Notes under the pieces: generated by a model
What the model saw: only the letters and a program-made list of their open reading frames with translations
Told to the model about the DNA's origin: nothing
Database searches by the model: none
NCBI RefSeq assembly: GCF_000308755.1
Contig: NZ_BAGF01000040.1
Location: 186,001-250,000 of the forward strand
Direction: 5' to 3'
DNA from: Nocardia pneumoniae NBRC 100136
GTDB lineage: Bacteria; Actinomycetota; Actinomycetes; Mycobacteriales; Mycobacteriaceae
DNA length: 64,000 bases
Shown here: in pieces, positions 58,925 to 64,000 of the stretch
How positions within the stretch are numbered: position 1 is the stretch's first letter
How the letters are laid out: every line of letters begins with the position of its first letter
Translations under genes and position numbers: made by a program

Positions 58925-60084
58925 CCAACAAGGTGCTCGATCGGGTGCGGGATCTGCTGCCCGCGATCCGGGACCGAGCCGCCGACACCGACCTGCGGCG
59001 CAGCGTGCCCGACCAGAGCATCCGGGAGCTGACCGAGGCCGGCGTGTTCCGCATGCTGCAGCCGTCGCGCTTCGGCGGCGACGAATCCTCGCCGGTCGCG
59101 TTCTACGCGGTGATCCGCGCCATCGCCACCGCCTGCCCGTCCACAGCGTGGGTGTCGTCGGTGCTGGGCGCGCACCCGTGGCAGCTGGCGCTGTTCCCGC
59201 TGCGAGCGCAGGAAGATGTGTGGGGCGCCGATCCGGACACCCTGGTCTCGTCGTCGTACGCGCCGACCGGCAAGCTCACCCGCGTCGAGGGCGGGTTCGA
59301 GATCAGCGGTCGCTGGAGCTTCTCCTCCGGGTGCGATCACGCCCGCTGGGCCTTTCTCGGCGCGGTCGTGCCGAACGACGCGGGGGAAGCGGAGTACCTG
59401 ACCGTTCTGGTGCCGCGCACCGACTACCGCATCGAGGACGTGTGGCATGTGTCGGGTCTGTCCGGCACCGGCAGCAACGACATCGTCATCGAGAACGCGT
59501 TCGTACCCGCCTACCGGACCTACAGCGCCAATGCGCAGGCGGAACTGCGCGGACCCGGGCAGGAGGTGAATACCGCACCGCTGTATCGGATCTCGTTCGG
59601 CGCGGTGTTCTCCAACACCATCACCGCACCCATCATCGGCGCCGCCGAGGGCGCTTACGAAGCGCATATCGAACGCATGCGGGAACGGGTGCGGATCTCG
59701 TATGGCGGGCAGAAAGCGGCGGAAGATCCATTCGCGCACGTCCGGGTGGCGCGCGCCGCCTCCGAGATCGACGCCGCCATCCTGCAGATGGAGCGCAACA
59801 TCAGCGAGCAGCTGCGCTATGCCGAGGCGGGCGAGGAAATCCCCGTCGAACTGCGGGTGCGCAGCCGCCGCGACCAGGTGCGCGGCACCGAACGCGCCAT
59901 CGAGGCCATCGACCTGCTCTTCGACAACTCCGGCGGCCACTCGATCCGCAAACCCAATCCGATCGAACGGCACTGGCGCGACGCGCACGCGGGCAGCGTG
60001 CACGTCATCAACGACGTCGAACGCGCGCTGGTTCTCTACGGCCGCGACGCGTTCGGGCTGCCGGTCACGGATCGGATGATCTGA
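58921..60084 (+). CDS. HsaA-like flavin-dependent monooxygenase oxygenase component
   Basis: 387 residues of the acyl-CoA-dehydrogenase fold, group D flavin hydroxylases. L-L-P-A-I-R-D-R-A at the start, W-V-S-S-V-L-G near 77, W-S-F-S-S-G-C-D-H-A near 130-139, V-S-G-L-S-G-T-G-S-N-D near 178, and W-R-D-A-H-A-G near 352. These match the landmarks of mycobacterial HsaA (394 residues), which hydroxylates the phenolic seco-steroid 3-HSA to a catechol using reduced flavin from HsaB. An AGGAGG site precedes it. ATGA overlap with the FAD gene and TGATG overlap with the HsaD-like gene make a tight operon. No reductase is adjacent. Confidence 0.87.
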   Translation: MTNKVLDRVRDLLPAIRDRAADTDLRRSVPDQSIRELTEAGVFRMLQPSRFGGDESSPVAFYAVIRAIATACPSTAWVSSVLGAHPWQLALFPLRAQEDVWGADPDTLVSSSYAPTGKLTRVEGGFEISGRWSFSSGCDHARWAFLGAVVPNDAGEAEYLTVLVPRTDYRIEDVWHVSGLSGTGSNDIVIENAFVPAYRTYSANAQAELRGPGQEVNTAPLYRISFGAVFSNTITAPIIGAAEGAYEAHIERMRERVRISYGGQKAAEDPFAHVRVARAASEIDAAILQMERNISEQLRYAEAGEEIPVELRVRSRRDQVRGTERAIEAIDLLFDNSGGHSIRKPNPIERHWRDAHAGSVHVINDVERALVLYGRDAFGLPVTDRMI

Positions 60085-60938
60085 TGACGCTCACCGCCGA
60101 GAACACCACACGCTGGAGCACGACGGCCGGGCTGACACTGCGATACCACGAGGCCGGGGCAGGGTCGCCGCTCGTGCTGCTGCACGGCTCCGGGCCAGGC
60201 GTCTCGGGCTGGGTCAACTTCGGCGCGAATCTCCCGGTGCTCGCGCAGCGTTTCCGCTGCCTGATCGTGGATCAGCCGGGCTTCGGCGGCAGCGGCCGTC
60301 CCGAGGTGTACGAACGCAACTACCTGCGCATCTCGGCCGATGCGGTACTGGGCGTGCTCGATGACCTCTGCGTGGAACGCGCGCACCTGCTGGGTAATTC
60401 GATGGGCGGCGCGGTCGCGACGCTGCTGGCACTGGAGCATCCCGACCGGGTAGACCGGCTGGTGCTGATGGCGCCCGGCGGCGTCGGGGTGAATGTGCTG
60501 GGGCCGGAACCGTCCGAGGGGATCACGCGGCTGCTGGAGTTCAGCGCCGATCCCACCCGGCAGCGCCTGGTGTCCTGGCTGCGCACCATGGTGTCGGATC
60601 CGGCGATCCTGACCGACGAGCTGATCGACGCCCGACTGGCCGCCGCCTCGGATCCGGCCGCCATCGCCGCGCTGCGCGACGCCTACGCGACCTTCGCCGA
60701 CCCCGCTCTCGCCGAACCGGTTCCGTTGTGGGCCCGGCTGCGCGCCCTGCGCTCGGAGACACAGATCCTGTGGGGTCGCGACGATCGGGTGACGCCGGTG
60801 GAGGCGTCGCTGTTGCCTGCGCGGCAGATTCCGCGCGCCGACCTGCGCGTCTTCGCCCGGTGCGGGCATTGGGTGCAGATCGAGCGCAAGTCGGCGTTCG
60901 AACGCGCCGTGGTCGATTTCCTCACCGCAGGGCTCTGA
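60084..60938 (+). CDS. HsaD/MhpC-like alpha/beta hydrolase (meta-cleavage product hydrolase)
   Basis: 284 residues. Oxyanion region H-G-S-G-P-G near 32-37, nucleophile G-N-S-M-G-G near 108-113 (Ser110), W-G-R-D-D near 230-234 and C-terminal R-C-G-H-W-V-Q near 258. This is the carbon-carbon bond hydrolase pattern of HsaD/BphD/MhpC, which split the ring-opened product made by an extradiol dioxygenase. That dioxygenase (HsaC) is missing here. Its ATG overlaps the HsaA-like stop. Confidence 0.9.
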   Translation: MTLTAENTTRWSTTAGLTLRYHEAGAGSPLVLLHGSGPGVSGWVNFGANLPVLAQRFRCLIVDQPGFGGSGRPEVYERNYLRISADAVLGVLDDLCVERAHLLGNSMGGAVATLLALEHPDRVDRLVLMAPGGVGVNVLGPEPSEGITRLLEFSADPTRQRLVSWLRTMVSDPAILTDELIDARLAAASDPAAIAALRDAYATFADPALAEPVPLWARLRALRSETQILWGRDDRVTPVEASLLPARQIPRADLRVFARCGHWVQIERKSAFERAVVDFLTAGL

Positions 60939-60951
60939 TCGCGGCCGCCGG

Positions 60952-63231
60952 TCACAGTCCGTGATCCCGGACCCATCCCGCGATCTGGGTCCGGGAGGTG
61001 AAGCCCAGCTTGGTGAGAATGTGCTCGACGTGGGTTTCGGCGGTGCGCACCGAGATCACCAGGTCGGCGGCGATGCGTTTGTTGCTGTGACCGGCCGCCA
61101 CCAGTCGGGCGACGTCCTTCTCGCGGCGGGTGAGGACGTCCGCCGCCTCGGACTCGGCGGCGGGCGCCCGCCCCGGTTGGGCCGCAGCGGGTGTGCGCCC
61201 CAGCGCGTAGTCGATCGCCTCGTCCAGCGACAGCGCCGCGCCGCTGTCGAAGATCTCCTGAAACGCTTTGTCGCCCAGAGCTTCTCGCACCTGGTTACGC
61301 ATCTTGTCACCCAACACGCCGGTGATGGCGTGTGCCAGGCGTACCGTGCTGCGCGCCAGAATCTCCGCGGCGCCGAGCAGGCGCGCGGCCCGCTCGAAGT
61401 CACCGCGTGCGACCGCCGTCCACGCCAGTCCCTCGAACGCCGAAGCCAGCCAGACACATCGGTCGAACAGGCGGAACATCTCGATGGACCGGGCGAGATA
61501 CTCGGTAGCGGCATCCTGATCGCCGCGTCGCCAGTGATCCAGGCCCATCGACCACTGCGCCAGGCCGCCGAGCAGATACGGTCGCCGTTCGGCGGTCAGG
61601 CTCAGCAGCCGCTCGGCGAAGACGGTGGAGCGCGCGTCGCCGAGCACCAGCGCACACACGAAGGCGAAGGCGAGGCTGTCCATCTCCATCGCGTGGTGGC
61701 CGCACTCCGCGGCCAGATGCACTGCCGTCTCGGCCAGTTCGAGCGCACGGGCGGTGTCGCCGTCGTTGAAGGCCAGCAGCGCCGAGTCCAGCATCGCCTC
61801 CGCGAGGATGTCCGGGGCGTTGAGTTTGCGTGCCGAGGCGACGCATTCGTCCACCAGCTGGCGAGCGGACCCACGATCCGAGAGCAGCGCCGCGAGCGAG
61901 GCCGCCGAGGACAGCGCGCGTGCGCGAAGCTCCGTCGGTTCGCTCGACTTCGCCAGCGCGTCGGTCAGCCAGCGATAGCCCTCGGTGAGGAAGCGGTTGT
62001 GCTCCCAGAACGGCCGCAGCACCGTGGCCATCTCCATCGCCGACTGCGGTGCGTCGGTGAGGCAGAACTGCAGAGCGGCGCGCAGATTCGCGTGCTCCCG
62101 GTTCAATTCCCGGAACCAGGCGGCGTCGTCGGAACTCCAGTACGCGGTCCGTCCGCGCAGCGCCAGCCGCCGGTAGTGATCGCGGTGGCGGGCCCGCACC
62201 GCGCGCTCGTCGCCGCGCTCGGCCAGCCGGTCCTGGGCGAACTGGCGGATCGGCTCCAGCATGGAGTACCGCCCGGCGTCGCCCTCGTACCGCAGGCTCA
62301 GCACTGATTTGTCCAGCAGGCCGGTGAGCGCGTCGACGAGGGTCCGCTGCCCGGAGTCGACCACGCACACCGCCTCGGCGGCCTCGTAATCGAAGCCGCC
62401 CGCGAAGACCGACAGCTGCTCCCACAACCGCTGTTCGGCGGGGGTGCACAGGTCGTAGCTCCAGCGGATCGCGCCCTCGATGGTCTGCTGCCGCTGCGGC
62501 GCGAGGCGCGGTCCCGCACTGAGCAGGCCCATGGTGTCGTCGAGCCGAGCGAGGATCTGTTCGGGGGTGAACATGCGAAACCGCAACGCGGCCAGTTCCA
62601 GTGCCAGCGGAATGCCGTCGAGCCTGCGGCAGATCGCCGCCAGCGCAGCGCGATTGGCGGCGGTCGCCGCGAAGCCGGGATTGGCGGCGCCGGCCCGCTC
62701 GGCGAGCAGCCGCAGCGCATCGCTGTCGGCGGACTCGCCGTCCGGTAGCGGCAGCGGCGCGACCGGCATGACCTGCTCGCCCTGCACCCCGAGCACCTCC
62801 CGGCTGGTCGCCAGCACCCGCACGTCGGCAGTGGTGGCCGCGATCGTCCCGACGAGCTCCGCGCAAGCGTCGACCAGGTGCTCGCAGTTGTCCAGGATCA
62901 ACAGCAGCCGCTTGTCCGCGAGGAACTCGGTGAGCCGGGGCAGTGGCGCGGCCGTGTCATCACGCAGGGCAAGCACCTCCGCGACGGTCACCGTCACCAG
63001 ATCGGGGTCGTGCACGTCGGCCAGCTCGACCAGCCACACCCCGTCCGGGAACGCGCGCGCGACCGTGACGCCGATCTGGCGCGACAGCCGGGTCTTGCCC
63101 ACGCCACCCGGACCGAGCAGGGTCAGCACCCGTGTCGTCGGCAGCAGCCGCTTCGCGGCGGCGAGTTCTTCCCGGCGCCCGACGAAGCTGGTGACCTCGG
63201 CGGGGAGATTGCCGATTGGACGCCGCGCCAT
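60952..63231 (-). CDS. LuxR-family regulator with NB-ARC ATPase and TPR region
   Basis: 759 residues from the ATG at 63231. P-loop G-P-G-G-V-G-K-T near 39-46, Walker B L-L-L-I-L-D-N-C-E-H near 108-117, L-A-T-S-R near 142. D-G-I-P-L-A-L-E-L-A is near 205, helical TPR-like repeats run from about 350 to 650, and a C-terminal LuxR helix-turn-helix covers about 695-757 (L-T-R-R-E-K-D-V-A-R-L-V-A-A-G-H-S-N-K-R-I-A). It is a large ATP-dependent activator. It is convergent with the HsaA/HsaD-like operon with only 13 bases between stops, and could bind the GTCCCG/CGGGAC sites (speculative). Confidence 0.9.
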   Translation of the reverse strand: MARRPIGNLPAEVTSFVGRREELAAAKRLLPTTRVLTLLGPGGVGKTRLSRQIGVTVARAFPDGVWLVELADVHDPDLVTVTVAEVLALRDDTAAPLPRLTEFLADKRLLLILDNCEHLVDACAELVGTIAATTADVRVLATSREVLGVQGEQVMPVAPLPLPDGESADSDALRLLAERAGAANPGFAATAANRAALAAICRRLDGIPLALELAALRFRMFTPEQILARLDDTMGLLSAGPRLAPQRQQTIEGAIRWSYDLCTPAEQRLWEQLSVFAGGFDYEAAEAVCVVDSGQRTLVDALTGLLDKSVLSLRYEGDAGRYSMLEPIRQFAQDRLAERGDERAVRARHRDHYRRLALRGRTAYWSSDDAAWFRELNREHANLRAALQFCLTDAPQSAMEMATVLRPFWEHNRFLTEGYRWLTDALAKSSEPTELRARALSSAASLAALLSDRGSARQLVDECVASARKLNAPDILAEAMLDSALLAFNDGDTARALELAETAVHLAAECGHHAMEMDSLAFAFVCALVLGDARSTVFAERLLSLTAERRPYLLGGLAQWSMGLDHWRRGDQDAATEYLARSIEMFRLFDRCVWLASAFEGLAWTAVARGDFERAARLLGAAEILARSTVRLAHAITGVLGDKMRNQVREALGDKAFQEIFDSGAALSLDEAIDYALGRTPAAAQPGRAPAAESEAADVLTRREKDVARLVAAGHSNKRIAADLVISVRTAETHVEHILTKLGFTSRTQIAGWVRDHGL

Positions 63232-63305
63232 GGATGTCAACCCTATGTACCGCGCCTCGTGCGGAAGAGCATTCTGGGCAAATTCAACGCCGGAATCGCC
63301 CTGTC

Positions 63306-64000
63306 TCATCGGATGGCGACCGCGGCGTCGACCTCCGTCAGCTGGTGGCGCATACGGTCACGTTTGGCACGCAGATAGTGCCCGTTGTGCTCGGTCGGTC
63401 TCGTCTGCAAAGGGATTCGCCGTTCGACGGCGATGCCGCACTCGGTCAGCCCGGCCTGCTTGGCGGGATTGTTACTGAGCAGCCGCACCGACCGCACACC
63501 CAGGTCGCTGAGGATCCGCGCGGCCGCGCCGTAGCGGCGGGCATCGACGGGCAACCCGAGGCGGAGGTTCGCGTCGACGGTGTCGGCGCCCGCATCCTGC
63601 AGCTGGTAGGCGCGCAGCTTGTTGAGCAGCCCGATGCCGCGTCCTTCTTGCCCGCGCAGGTACACCACGACCCCGCGCCCCTCGGCCGCCACCGCCTGCA
63701 TGGCGGCGTCCAGCTGCTCGCCGCAATCACAGCGCAACGAGCCGAACGCGTCGCCGGTGAGGCACTCCGAATGCACCCGGGTCAGCACGTCACGGTCTCC
63801 GGGCGCACCGAGAACCAGCGCGAGATGTTCGGCGTCGTTCGCCGCGTCCTGGTAGCCGATCAGCCGGAATTCACCGAAACGAGTGGGCAGCCGGGTCTCG
63901 ACGACCCGGGCAACGCTCGACTCCAGCCGCTGGCGATAGTCGATCAGATCGGCGATGGAGATGATCGGAATCCCGTGCACCCTGGCCATGGTGAGCAATT
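63306..64000 (-). CDS. ribBA: GTP cyclohydrolase II domain of RibBA, 5' end outside window
   Basis: Last 230 or so residues of the bifunctional riboflavin-pathway enzyme. The first visible residues ([20 protein letters not shown]) are the conserved end of the dihydroxybutanone-phosphate synthase half, so the gene continues beyond the window and the ATG at 63998 is internal. GTP cyclohydrolase II zinc site C-x10-C-x-C is seen in [17 protein letters not shown], with [12 protein letters not shown] downstream. An extra RibBA copy outside a rib operon could support flavin supply for the many flavoenzymes here. Confidence 0.88.
   Translation of the reverse strand, partial: LLTMARVHGIPIISIADLIDYRQRLESSVARVVETRLPTRFGEFRLIGYQDAANDAEHLALVLGAPGDRDVLTRVHSECLTGDAFGSLRCDCGEQLDAAMQAVAAEGRGVVVYLRGQEGRGIGLLNKLRAYQLQDAGADTVDANLRLGLPVDARRYGAAARILSDLGVRSVRLLSNNPAKQAGLTECGIAVERRIPLQTRPTEHNGHYLRAKRDRMRHQLTEVDAAVAIR

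Noticed and set aside
58245..60938. 897-codon plus-strand frame including the HsaD-like hydrolase
   Set aside because: Only 60084-60938 is protein-like; upstream it is a shadow of the FAD and HsaA-like genes.

Overview
The window is high-GC DNA with dense, short-spaced, often ATGA-coupled genes. It carries many TetR, SDR, P450, acyl-CoA ligase and flavin enzymes of the lipid/steroid-catabolism type. Together with mycobacterial-type synteny (a cyp123/aldA-like block, an Rv2047c-like fusion, an MPtpB-like phosphatase), this points to a mycolate actinomycete, most likely Nocardia or a close relative. No rRNA, tRNA, IS element or CRISPR array was recognised.

Layout. 0-6.1 kb: the end of an ADP-forming acyl-CoA synthetase coupled to an enoyl-CoA hydratase, PucR and AraC regulators, and an ECF41-type sigma factor divergent from a DoxX protein. 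6.2-18.4 kb: an oxidative catabolic block under a TetR repressor. One arm is aldehyde dehydrogenase, SDR, HIBADH-like, CMD, FAD enzyme, TetR and GMC oxidoreductase. The divergent arm is P450, SDR and ferredoxin, followed by a second aldehyde dehydrogenase and a glutathione peroxidase. Three related TGTC-N2-GACA operators tie the block together, and the P450 is preceded by an apparently leaderless 23-codon leader ORF. 18.4-29.7 kb: methyltransferase/TetR pair with tandem operators, two luciferase-like monooxygenases, an MFS pump, a Tat-exported sulfatase, a TetR/epimerase pair, a PAS-ANTAR protein and a DJ-1/PfpI protein.

29.9-38.6 kb is the most unusual part: a six-gene cluster that looks like a biological-conflict or regulated-cell-death system. 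It encodes a NucA-like nuclease, a BTAD regulator, a trypsin-like protease fused to an alpha/beta hydrolase, a membrane-anchored NB-ARC (NLR-like) ATPase with an extracytoplasmic Ig-like and proline-repeat tail, a 144-residue protein with a glycine-rich hydrophobic end, and an M4 metallopeptidase without a signal peptide. The ATPase and the small protein begin with the same G-V-G-Q-V-G-N motif at the same residue positions. This is the arrangement expected for amyloid-type (RHIM/BASS-like) signalling from an NLR to an effector. The last four genes are coupled or closely spaced.

38.7-47.3 kb: a LigD-type polymerase, then two divergent catabolic operons (luciferase-like enzyme, SDR, esterase, VOC; and SDR, KstD-like dehydrogenase, SDR, SDR). 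47.3-50.1 kb: MarR/VOC pair around an 18-bp-arm operator, then a FadD3-like CoA ligase containing an inverted 101-bp copy of its own sequence. 50.4-57.2 kb: PPDK-like ATP-grasp enzyme, two MPtpB-like phosphatases around a HIT protein, and an SDR/PEP-utilising fusion. 57.3-60.9 kb: FAD dehydrogenase, HsaA-like and HsaD-like operon. A shared palindrome RTCCCG-N5-CGGGAY links this operon with the FadD3-like and KstD-like units, suggesting one dispersed steroid- or polycycle-degradation regulon. 61-64 kb: an NB-ARC/LuxR regulator and the C-terminal half of RibBA running off the end.
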